Of a DNA stretch of 46,091 nucleotides, positions 8,789 through 16,093 are shown in pieces. The notes beneath the pieces are model-generated. The model was not told where the DNA came from. It was given only the letters and a program-made list of their open reading frames with translations, and did not search any database. The DNA is taken from the NCBI GenBank assembly GCA_014804795.1, contig JAAUZC010000005.1:3982-50072 (forward strand). Reading direction: 5' to 3'. Positions within the stretch are counted from its first letter, which is position 1; every line of letters starts with the position of its first letter. Source of the stretch: Lachnospiraceae bacterium. GTDB lineage: Bacteria > Bacillota > Clostridia > Lachnospirales > Lachnospiraceae. Position numbers and translations under genes: made by a program.

Positions 8789-10198
8789 ATGACGGAAATA
8801 TTATCAGCGAAAATATTTGACAGCCGGATCAAATCTGAGAAAGTGGAGAAAAAGGAAAAGTGGCTGGGGTATTTTATAGGACCGATTAGTGTGATCCTGA
8901 TGAATTCCATCCTGTCCAATTACCTGAACGTATACTACACGGATGTACTGGACATCAGCGGTATCTGGGGAGGGCTGTTCATAGGAATGTTTCCCATTGT
9001 GGCAAAGGTGCTGGATGTGCTGACATTTATTTATATGGGGGTTGTCGTGGACAGGACGAGATCCAGGCAGGGAAAGGCAAGGCCGTGGATACTGTTCTCT
9101 GCTCCCCTTCTGACGGGCTGCATGATCCTGCTTTTCGTTGTGCCGAAAGGGAACGACAATCTGACCGCCATATGGATTTTTGTCAGCTATACCGTATTTT
9201 ATGCCGTGGCGTACACCATGTACAGCACAGCGCACACACTGATGGTGCCCCTTTCTTCTTATTGCGAGGACGAAAGAAGCAGGCTGTCCTTGATCACAAA
9301 TACACCGAATATGGTTGCCGGTTCCCTGATTGCAATCCTGTTTCCCTGTATTGTGGTGCCCTTGATCGGGGTCAGCCGCAGGCTTTGGGTGTGTGTCATG
9401 CTGGGAGTTGCGATTGCATCGTTGCCAATGATTCTGTTGGAGTATTTTTTTACCAGGGAACGGGTGACGGAACGCAGTAGGTTACAGGAAGAAGCGGAAA
9501 GTGAGAAGCTTTCCCTGAAAGAACAGTTTAGCTGCTGCATGAAGAGCCGCCAGTGGGTCATTCTGATGGTCTATCTGATTCTGATCCAGACGGTGAATGC
9601 GATGTTCAGCGCAGGGACTTTCTATTATTGCAATTGGGTGCTAGGGAGTTACAATGATGGATATACGCAGGCTCTTTTTTACGCTCTGGGACAGGCACCG
9701 CTGGGAATTGGGATTGTCCTGTGCCGTCCAATCTGTAATAAGCTTGGACGGAGGCGGGCGATGACAGGCGGATTTGTGCTGGCGTTCGTAGGTGTTGTGA
9801 TCTGTCTGCTCAGTCCCGGGAATCTGACGCTGGTACTGGCGGGGCAGGTGGTGCGTACAATAGGATTGATACCCTCGACCTTTATGATTTCCAGTATGCT
9901 GGGAGATGCGTTGGATGAAGTGGAGCAGGTCAGTAAAAAGCGCTGTGACGGCTTCTCTTCCTCTGTGATGAACTGTATCACGACCTTGATGGGTGGCATA
10001 GCGCTCTGTATTTTCAACTTCGGGATTTCGCGGCTGGGCTATCAGGCCCCGACTGAAAACCTGATTCCTGTGCAGAATGATGCAGTGCAGAATTTCATTA
10101 TCTTTTGTGTGATCGGCGTCCAGGCTTTGTGTTATCCGGTAATCGCGCTGCTGTTGACAGCTGGAAAAAGGGGGCGAAAAGCTAAAAGACGAACTTGA
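8789..10198 (+). CDS. GPH-family (MelB-like) glycoside/pentoside symporter
   Basis: A 469-residue integral membrane transporter of the glycoside-pentoside-hexuronide:cation symporter family (MFS), with about 12 hydrophobic segments. Family hallmarks are the cytoplasmic-loop motif DRTRSRQGKARPW after helix 2/3, the YTMYSTAHTLMVPLSS helix and the QAPLGIG segment in the second half. It would import an oligosaccharide or glycoside with Na+ or H+. The start at 8789 is set by AGGGAGG 6 nt upstream; the longer frame from TTG 8762 has no site. It stands between a TetR regulator and the broken third rhamnosidase, so it probably delivers rhamnosides. Confidence 0.9.
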   Translation: MTEILSAKIFDSRIKSEKVEKKEKWLGYFIGPISVILMNSILSNYLNVYYTDVLDISGIWGGLFIGMFPIVAKVLDVLTFIYMGVVVDRTRSRQGKARPWILFSAPLLTGCMILLFVVPKGNDNLTAIWIFVSYTVFYAVAYTMYSTAHTLMVPLSSYCEDERSRLSLITNTPNMVAGSLIAILFPCIVVPLIGVSRRLWVCVMLGVAIASLPMILLEYFFTRERVTERSRLQEEAESEKLSLKEQFSCCMKSRQWVILMVYLILIQTVNAMFSAGTFYYCNWVLGSYNDGYTQALFYALGQAPLGIGIVLCRPICNKLGRRRAMTGGFVLAFVGVVICLLSPGNLTLVLAGQVVRTIGLIPSTFMISSMLGDALDEVEQVSKKRCDGFSSSVMNCITTLMGGIALCIFNFGISRLGYQAPTENLIPVQNDAVQNFIIFCVIGVQALCYPVIALLLTAGKRGRKAKRRT

Positions 10199-10221
10199 TA
10201 ATAATGAAGGAGGAACAGGTA

Positions 10222-10281
10222 ATGGTTACAGCAGCATACATGGTCGGAAAACGAAGAAAAGAGAATACATTTTATTGTTAA
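10222..10281 (+). CDS. Possible 19-codon leader or truncated ORF
   Basis: An ATG with a very good ribosome binding site (AAGGAGG) opens a 19-codon frame ending at 10281, MVTAAYMVGKRRKENTFYC. It lies between the symporter and the broken rhamnosidase. It may be a leader peptide, or the start of a gene whose remainder was deleted. There is no similarity evidence, and short frames with good sites occur by chance. Confidence 0.25.
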   Translation: MVTAAYMVGKRRKENTFYC

Positions 10282-10327
10282 GAACTATTAATTGGCAAGC
10301 ACATTGAAGCGCACAGGAGGTATAAAG

Positions 10328-11271
10328 ATGAAAGCAGTACATTTACAGGTAGAATATTTAACAGAACCTTTGGGACTTGGAAATGCCCGTCCGAGATTTT
10401 ACTGGAATGTTCAGGGAGGTATCAGACAAACTGCTTACAAAATTGTCTGCCGTCGGGATGGTGAAACCGTCTGGGACAGCGGCAAGGTGGAAAGCTCCTG
10501 GATGACGCATATTCAGTATGAGGGCAGAGAACTTAAAAGCCGTGATATTGTTGAATGATCCGTCACTCTCTGGGACGAGAACGGTGTTCCCGGCGAGGTG
10601 TCGGCCGCCTCTTTTGAGCTGGGTCTTCTCTCTCAGTCTGACTGGGAAGCGAAATGGATCAGCGGAGACTACAAGCCCGATCCTAAGCGCCGGTACCCGG
10701 CAGATTGCTTTAGAAAAAAGCGCAGGCCAGACTGGTCAGGGCAGTGGAGAACTACCGCTATCGTGTCGGAACAGGCTTTATGTCTACTTCCTTTCTGCTG
10801 CTTGAATTGACAAAAGCGGGAGCGGCCGAGGCGGCCTACAGGGTACTTCTGGATACCGAAAAGCCCGGCTGGCTCTATGAGGTCATGCAGGGCGCGACCA
10901 CAGTCTGGGAAACCTGGGAGGGGTATGTCGGCAAAGGCGCTGTTGACAAGGGAGATGCCGGCAGCCTGAATCACTATTCTCCCGGCGCGGTGTGCCAGTG
11001 GCTTTTTGATACCTGTGCGGGTATTCAGGTTGCAGGTGAGAATCACTTCATCATTGCTCCCATCCCCGGAGGAGAATTGACCCATGCCGGGGCAAGATAT
11101 CACAGCATCTATGGCGAAGTCAGCAGCCGCTGGAAGAGGACGGAAAACGGCTATAAATTTATGGTCACTATTCCTGCGAATTGTACGGCGGAGGTTCGCC
11201 TGCCGGACACAGAAGCGGTTCGTGTAACGTCCGGCATCTATGAATATGATATTGTGAAGAAAATGAAATAA
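10328..11271 (+). pseudogene. GH78 alpha-L-rhamnosidase, nonsense codon plus large internal deletion
   Basis: The first 76 codons match the N-terminus of the intact rhamnosidase at 22775 almost residue for residue (for example EPLGLG, RPRFYWN, GGI-QTAYKIV, WDSGK). A TGA at 10556-10558 replaces the TGG codon of VEWSVTLWDEN. The same frame then continues as SVTLWDENG to RYPADCF, and at about 10710 it jumps to the C-terminal part in another frame, KKAQARLVRAVENYRYRVGTG, running to 11271. By alignment to the paralogue about 1.77 kb (some 590 codons, including the acid residues of the active site) is missing; only the general-base motif TTVWETWEG remains. A good ribosome binding site (AGGAGG) survives before 10328. 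It is non-functional. Confidence 0.88.
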
Positions 11272-11357
11272 ACAGCTTTTCGCTAATTATATGTATATTG
11301 ATCGGCCGCATCAGACAGCAGGATACAGGTAAAAGTAAAGAGGCAGGAGGAGTAAAA

Positions 11358-12203
11358 ATGATTATCGCTACACAGAGTTTTGGACTTAAAAAAGAATTCG
11401 AGGCGGATCTGACAGGAACGATCCGCAGACTTCACGATATGGGATTTCAGGGTATCGAGCCGTTTATTTTATTCCAGAAAGAGCAGGGAAAGATGGCCCG
11501 GAATACCTGGGCGCAGGATACATTGAAAACAGCCTGGCATACCATGCAGGAGTTGGGAATGGTCATTCCCTCCGCACATATCGGTGTGGGCTTTGGATGG
11601 GCTACCATGCCTGCGGGGACGGTTATCCAGAACATTTTGAAGCTTCACGAAGAATATGGTATCGAGTCTTTCGTACTCAGCGCACCTTTTGGCTCAGCTC
11701 CCCTGGCAAGACGCTGGGCAAAGCTGGCAAAGAAGGTTTCCGATGCGGTAAAGTCTCATGGATGCCGGATTATTTATCACAATCATGACGATGAGTTTCA
11801 CTCTGTTCGCAGTGGTAGGACAGCCATGGATGTGTTCCTGAAAAATGCCGGAGAGGATGTGCTGCTGCAGATTGACATCGGCTGGGCAGGTATGGCAGGG
11901 GATGAGCGGGAGATTGTGGGCCGCTATCCAGAGAGGGTATTTTCCCTTCATCTGAAGGATTTTTACGCCAAATACAGGGGGAATTACACCCGCAAGAATA
12001 TGCCGGACGAAGCCTTTGCTCCTATCGGAGAAGGCGCAATTACGACGAAAGAGATTATCCGGCAGGCAAAAGCATTCCCAAAGTTTTCCGGAGCATTGAT
12101 CATTGATCAGGACAGGAGCAGCGGCGACATGATGAATGATCTGAAAATCGGAGTAAAGAACATTCAGAATATGGTGAATGAGATCGAAGAGAAGCCTGTT
12201 TGA
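11358..12203 (+). CDS. Sugar phosphate isomerase/epimerase-like TIM barrel
   Basis: A 281-residue xylose-isomerase-like TIM barrel (AP-endonuclease 2 superfamily), cytoplasmic and probably divalent-metal dependent. Candidate metal ligands are the acidic residue in YHNHDDEF, Asp in LQIDIGW, His in FSLHLKDF and the acidic pair in IIDQDRS at the barrel end, where most relatives have Glu. ATG 11358 has AGGAGGAG upstream. It is followed, after a 155-bp gap, by a Gfo/Idh oxidoreductase and a second TIM barrel. Proteins of this fold in such trios act on keto-sugars or glycosides (isomerisation, epimerisation or beta-elimination). Its exact reaction is unknown. Confidence 0.82.
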   Translation: MIIATQSFGLKKEFEADLTGTIRRLHDMGFQGIEPFILFQKEQGKMARNTWAQDTLKTAWHTMQELGMVIPSAHIGVGFGWATMPAGTVIQNILKLHEEYGIESFVLSAPFGSAPLARRWAKLAKKVSDAVKSHGCRIIYHNHDDEFHSVRSGRTAMDVFLKNAGEDVLLQIDIGWAGMAGDEREIVGRYPERVFSLHLKDFYAKYRGNYTRKNMPDEAFAPIGEGAITTKEIIRQAKAFPKFSGALIIDQDRSSGDMMNDLKIGVKNIQNMVNEIEEKPV

Positions 12204-12209
12204 TGACCG

Positions 12210-12361
12210 AGATTTAGGTATCGCCTGGCAGATCCCTATAGTGCAGTGGATGTCAGCACCCAGACGAGGAGAATGGACAGATATGCAAAACAGGCGATTG
12301 ATTATATTCGGATGGACGAGGAAAGCATTCAAAATTTCGAAGATGAGGAGGTTTTACTATG
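12210..12361 (+). pseudogene. Possible C-terminal remnant of an unrecognised gene
   Basis: In the 155-bp gap one frame is open for about 48 codons and ends on the TGA that overlaps the next start codon. It reads PRFRYRLADPYSAVDVSTQ and continues as MDRYAKQAIDYIRMDEES to a DEEVLL end. The composition looks like a real protein C-terminus rather than random translation, but there is no start codon or ribosome binding site. I do not recognise the family. It may mark a deletion between the two flanking genes. Confidence 0.3.
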
Positions 12362-13402
12362 ATAAATGTGGGAATGATAGGCTGCGGTAAAATTGCCCAG
12401 GTACGGCATATCCCGGAATATGCATCCAACTCCGGCTGTGAGCTGAAAGGTTTTTACGATCCCGAGAAAAGCCGGGCAGAGGATATGGTTGCGAAATACG
12501 GCGGCACGGCTTATGATACGGTGGAGGAGCTTTTGGCAGATACTGAGATTGACGCAGTTTCAGTCTGTGCTGCAAATTATGCCCATGCGGAGTTGACCAT
12601 AAAAGCGCTTAGATCGGGGAAGCATGTCCTGTGCGAAAAGCCCATGGCTGTGACAATGGACGAGTGCGAAGAGATGGCTGCGGCAGCCCGCGAAACGGGG
12701 AAATATCTGATGATCGGTCAGAATCAGCGTCTTACCAAGGCTCATTCAATAGCCCGTCAGATGGTGGCGGACGGTGAGATTGGAAAGGTTCTCAGCTTCC
12801 GGACGTCCTTTGGCCACGGCGGACCGGAGACATGGAGTATCACTCCCGGCAGGAACACATGGTTTTTTGACAAATCAAAAGCCGCAATGGGCGCTATGGC
12901 GGATTTGGGCATTCACAAGACTGACCTGATTCAATTCTTACTCGGGCAAAAGGTCGTGCGTACCACCGCAAAATTCAAAACCTTGGACAAACGGGATGCC
13001 GAAGGCAGGCTGATCGGCGTGGAGGACAATGCTATCTGCCTCTATGAGATGTCCGGCGGCACCATAGGCACCATGACAGCCAGCTGGACCTATTATGCGG
13101 CGGAGGACAATTCTACCGTCCTCTATGGTACTGAAGGAGAATTGCACATTTATGACGACCCTGTTCACTCCATTGTGCTGAAAAAGCCGGGTCAGGAACC
13201 GAAGTACTTTGATGTGGAGCAGATTCAAACCAACGATAATCAGACTAGATCGGGGGTCATTGATTTGTGGGTAGATTGTCTGAGAGACAATCGGGAGCCT
13301 GAGATTTCCGGCGAATCGGTCCTTAGTGCTATGCGGGCTGTCTTTGCCTCTGTGAGAAGCAGCGAGACCGGCAGGACTGTTGAGATTCCGGAAAATGATT
13401 AA
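12359..13402 (+). CDS. Gfo/Idh/MocA-family oxidoreductase
   Basis: A 347-residue NAD(P)-dependent sugar oxidoreductase. The Rossmann domain shows GCGKIA (residues 8-13) for nucleotide binding, the CEKPMAVT motif with catalytic Lys94, and the DLGIHKTDL motif with His186 and Asp189, which in this family hold and deprotonate the substrate. The start has GAGGAGG 8 nt upstream. It lies between two TIM-barrel proteins, with the second starting 12 nt after its stop, so the two are coupled. In related clusters such enzymes oxidise a glycoside at C3 to a 3-keto form, which TIM-barrel partners then act on (established for flavonoid C-glycoside cleavage in gut Lachnospiraceae). That role is inferred here. 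Confidence 0.88.
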   Translation: MINVGMIGCGKIAQVRHIPEYASNSGCELKGFYDPEKSRAEDMVAKYGGTAYDTVEELLADTEIDAVSVCAANYAHAELTIKALRSGKHVLCEKPMAVTMDECEEMAAAARETGKYLMIGQNQRLTKAHSIARQMVADGEIGKVLSFRTSFGHGGPETWSITPGRNTWFFDKSKAAMGAMADLGIHKTDLIQFLLGQKVVRTTAKFKTLDKRDAEGRLIGVEDNAICLYEMSGGTIGTMTASWTYYAAEDNSTVLYGTEGELHIYDDPVHSIVLKKPGQEPKYFDVEQIQTNDNQTRSGVIDLWVDCLRDNREPEISGESVLSAMRAVFASVRSSETGRTVEIPEND

Positions 13403-13414
13403 GGAGGGAGAAAA

Positions 13415-14338
13415 ATGTTTCATTTTGGATTACTGACCGCTATTTTAGATGGCTGGAGTTTTGAAGAAGCCGTGGATACCGCCGCAGAAATGGGCTTTGA
13501 TTGCCTGGAGGTGGCCTGCTGGCCTGCCGGAAAGGCTGAGCGCCGTTATGCAGGCGTGAGTCATATTGACGCTGAGAGGGTGTTGGAGGATGAGACTTAC
13601 GCCAGACACATTGTCAATTATATAGCTGCCAGAGGCATGCACATTTCATCACTGGCCTACTATCCAAACACCATGGATCCGGATCCGGTCAAACGTGATG
13701 CCGCTATTGGGCATCTGAAGAACCTGATCAAGGCTTCTGCCAAACTGGGTGTGGGAATGGTAACTACCTTCATCGGCAGGGATCAGTACAAGACCGTGGA
13801 CGAGAATGTGGAGCTTTTTAAAGAAATATGGCCGCCTGTTATCAGGCTTGCCGAGGAGTGCAATGTCAAGGTGGCTATCGAGAACTGTCCTATGCTGTTT
13901 GGCGCTGATCAGTGGCCCGGCGGACAGAATCTTATGTGTACCCCTGCCATTTTCCGCAGGCTTTTTGAGATTATTCCAAGCCCCAATTTCGGGCTCAATT
14001 TCGATCCCAGCCATTATGTGTGGCAGGGACTGGATTATATTCAGACCGTGGACGAGTTTCAGGACAGGCTGTTCCATATCCACTTTAAAGACATCAAGCT
14101 CTATCCGGAAAAGCTGAAAGACTGCGGTGTACTGGCTTACCCGCTTGATTATATGAGCCCCAAGCTGCCCGGCCTGGGTGATGTGGATTGGAGTGCTTTC
14201 ATCTCAGCCCTCAATGACATTCGCTACAAGGGGGATGCGGTAATTGAGGTGGAGGATAAAGCCTTTGAGGGTTCCAGGGAGGATATTCTCAAGTCTATCC
14301 GCCTGTCCAAACGATATCTGGATAATTTTATTATTTAA
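13415..14338 (+). CDS. Sugar phosphate isomerase/epimerase-like TIM barrel
   Basis: A 307-residue xylose-isomerase-like TIM barrel. The expected metal site is complete: Glu156 in AIENCPM, Asp197 and His200 in NFDPSHYVW, His223 in HIHFKD and Glu278 in VIEVED. AAGGAGGGAG precedes the ATG, 12 nt after the oxidoreductase stop, so the two genes share a message. It is only distantly similar to the barrel encoded at 11358 and therefore probably does a different step. Relatives include 3-keto-sugar isomerases/epimerases and hydroxypyruvate isomerase-like enzymes. It is convergent with the AraC gene at 14405. Confidence 0.86.
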   Translation: MFHFGLLTAILDGWSFEEAVDTAAEMGFDCLEVACWPAGKAERRYAGVSHIDAERVLEDETYARHIVNYIAARGMHISSLAYYPNTMDPDPVKRDAAIGHLKNLIKASAKLGVGMVTTFIGRDQYKTVDENVELFKEIWPPVIRLAEECNVKVAIENCPMLFGADQWPGGQNLMCTPAIFRRLFEIIPSPNFGLNFDPSHYVWQGLDYIQTVDEFQDRLFHIHFKDIKLYPEKLKDCGVLAYPLDYMSPKLPGLGDVDWSAFISALNDIRYKGDAVIEVEDKAFEGSREDILKSIRLSKRYLDNFII

Positions 14339-14404
14339 TATAGCAGTACCGCAAGAGTTTTCCGGTGTGGCAGCGGCGAAGAAAGCTGCAGCAAAACATG
14401 GAAA

Positions 14405-15607
14405 CTATCGGGGTTTCTGCTGACGATATGCGGTAGGAGAGCAGCCGAAAAGTTTCCGGAAATTGTCCGCAAAATAGCTCTGGGAGCAGAATTGCAGCCG
14501 CTCGCTGATGTCCTGTACATCATCCTGAGTGGTGCGGAGCAAAAGGGCTGCGCGCTCCAACCGCTCTTTGCGGATATATTCCACGGGAGTCAAATTCATT
14601 TCACGTTTGAACTTTTTGCTCAGATAGTTTTCGGTATATCCCGTCTGTCTGGCCAGCACTGCCAGAGTCAGTTTATCTTCCAGATGCAGGCTGATATACT
14701 CGCAGCAGTCCTGGATGGGCTGTGAGAGATTGCCTGTGCGGCAGCGATGTACCCGGCTGATAAAGTCCGCCTGCATGGTATGGGCGATTTCCACCAGATC
14801 GGTGATGGCGGAGCAGGCTTCCACACTTTGGAAATAATGATCGGTCAGGGTATAGGAAACCTCCGGTGCCAGGCCACCCTCAATGGCCGCCCGGGAAAAC
14901 AGGGTGATGCACACTAGCACTGTATTTTTCATCTGCCGCAGGGGGTCGCCGTTGCTCAGTTTGCCCAGATGCCCGGTTACTGACATTTTGTTCATGTGCG
15001 CCTGATAGTTCAGATCGCCGTTGCGGACCATCCGCAGCATTTCCTGTTCCCCCTCGTAGGTGCCGTGAGCGTCCATTGCCTCATGTTGTATATAGGATTT
15101 GGAAGATTGCTGCGCATTCTCATAATAGCGCAGGTCGCTGACTGTGATTTTTTCGTCGGTGATACAAAAGTGCAGCATGACCGCATACTCAAAGATGCGG
15201 TTTAAGCTGATGATCGGCAAATTGCGCAAAAAGCGCAGGAATTCCTGCCGCAAAAGAAAGCTCAGGTCGTGCTTGTTCAGTTCTGTTTCCAGACTTTTGG
15301 GAGAAATATCATCCACAAAAAAGGGACCCAGCACATAAAACCGCACAGGTTTATCGGCTTCAAACCGAGGGGCCACTACCCACATCAGCCCCATTTCATT
15401 GGTGAAAATGATGGGCGTATTATGAGCCGCAATCTGCCTGTTAAATTCTTCCAGACGGTGGTTCATGATAAACAGATCATTCACCACGGTCTGTTCGGGA
15501 CAGTTGCTGGTAATAAGATGAAACGAACTGTCATAGCTCCACAGATAAAGAGCGTGGCAGCAACCTATCATATCTCGAAATAGGGTCAATCTGGTTTCCA
15601 GGTCCAT
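14405..15607 (-). CDS. AraC-family transcriptional regulator
   Basis: A 400-residue regulator. The N-terminal 250 residues form a sensor region without a clear cupin signature, containing MGLMWVVAPRFEADKPVRFYVLG; the C-terminal 100 residues have two helix-turn-helix motifs, including LAVLARQTGYTENYLSKKF and the FCSQSYFADNFRKLFGCSPTAYR stretch. The start has a GAGGAGG-type site. A 75-codon gene lies 19 nt upstream on the same strand and is probably cotranscribed. Both are divergent from the second GPH symporter, so this regulator probably controls the symporter-GH3-GH2-GH78-GH1 run. Confidence 0.88.
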   Translation of the reverse strand: MDLETRLTLFRDMIGCCHALYLWSYDSSFHLITSNCPEQTVVNDLFIMNHRLEEFNRQIAAHNTPIIFTNEMGLMWVVAPRFEADKPVRFYVLGPFFVDDISPKSLETELNKHDLSFLLRQEFLRFLRNLPIISLNRIFEYAVMLHFCITDEKITVSDLRYYENAQQSSKSYIQHEAMDAHGTYEGEQEMLRMVRNGDLNYQAHMNKMSVTGHLGKLSNGDPLRQMKNTVLVCITLFSRAAIEGGLAPEVSYTLTDHYFQSVEACSAITDLVEIAHTMQADFISRVHRCRTGNLSQPIQDCCEYISLHLEDKLTLAVLARQTGYTENYLSKKFKREMNLTPVEYIRKERLERAALLLRTTQDDVQDISERLQFCSQSYFADNFRKLFGCSPTAYRQQKPR

Positions 15608-15626
15608 AGAGGCTTCCTCCTCTTAT

Positions 15627-15854
15627 CTAAATACAATACCGGCGCAGCAGGGACTCATCCTGTGGATTTCGCACCGTGATACGTCCGTCCAGATTCTGTA
15701 GCCTTCCTGCAATCACTGCGGTAAATATAAACTGTGACAGGGTGGATTTCATATTCAGATGATCTCCTTCGGAAGTAATGAAAAACACTTCGCCGACGCA
15801 GCTTTGTACCGCCTGTAAAAAATCAGGAACATTTATATCGGGTTTTAGTTTCAT
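15627..15854 (-). CDS. Small conserved-type protein of unknown function
   Basis: A 75-residue protein beginning MKLKPDINVPDFLQAVQSC. The AAAGG site before the ATG and tight linkage to the downstream AraC gene support that it is real. The visible pattern is a helix, then VFFITSEGDHLNMKSTLSQF and a short C-terminal alpha/beta part ending in LLRRYC. Similar short proteins occur in Lachnospiraceae genomes without known function. It could be an accessory of the AraC regulator; this is a guess from position. Confidence 0.6.
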   Translation of the reverse strand: MKLKPDINVPDFLQAVQSCVGEVFFITSEGDHLNMKSTLSQFIFTAVIAGRLQNLDGRITVRNPQDESLLRRYCI

Positions 15855-15925
15855 AGATGATCAACCTTTCCGTCAGAATACATTACGGGCTACAGTATAG
15901 CAAGTTTGATTTCTTTATCCTATCA

Positions 15926-15999
15926 TAAAAACGCTTTTTTGGCAATAAATCAGCTTTGGTTTTGGGAAGAGACTGGATTATTGCCACAAAAGCCGATTT
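15926..15999 (+). promoter_or_regulatory. Regulatory dyad between AraC unit and symporter
   Basis: The 239-bp divergent gap (15855-16093) holds GGCAATAA at 15941-15948 and its complement TTATTGCC at 15978-15985, plus AAATCAGCTTT (15947-15957) and the near-complement AAAGCCGATTT (15989-15999), giving a nested imperfect dyad about 42 bp between centres. A cre-like near-palindrome, TAAAAACGCTTTTT, lies at 15926-15939 and may bind CcpA. This fits sugar-specific AraC control plus catabolite repression of the downstream operon (inferred). Confidence 0.4.
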
Positions 16000-16093
16000 G
16001 TTATAACAATGCATACAACATTTCTGCTACCATAATATTTATAGAAATATAACATTGATATATGAATTTTTCACAAAACAGGAGGAAACAGAA

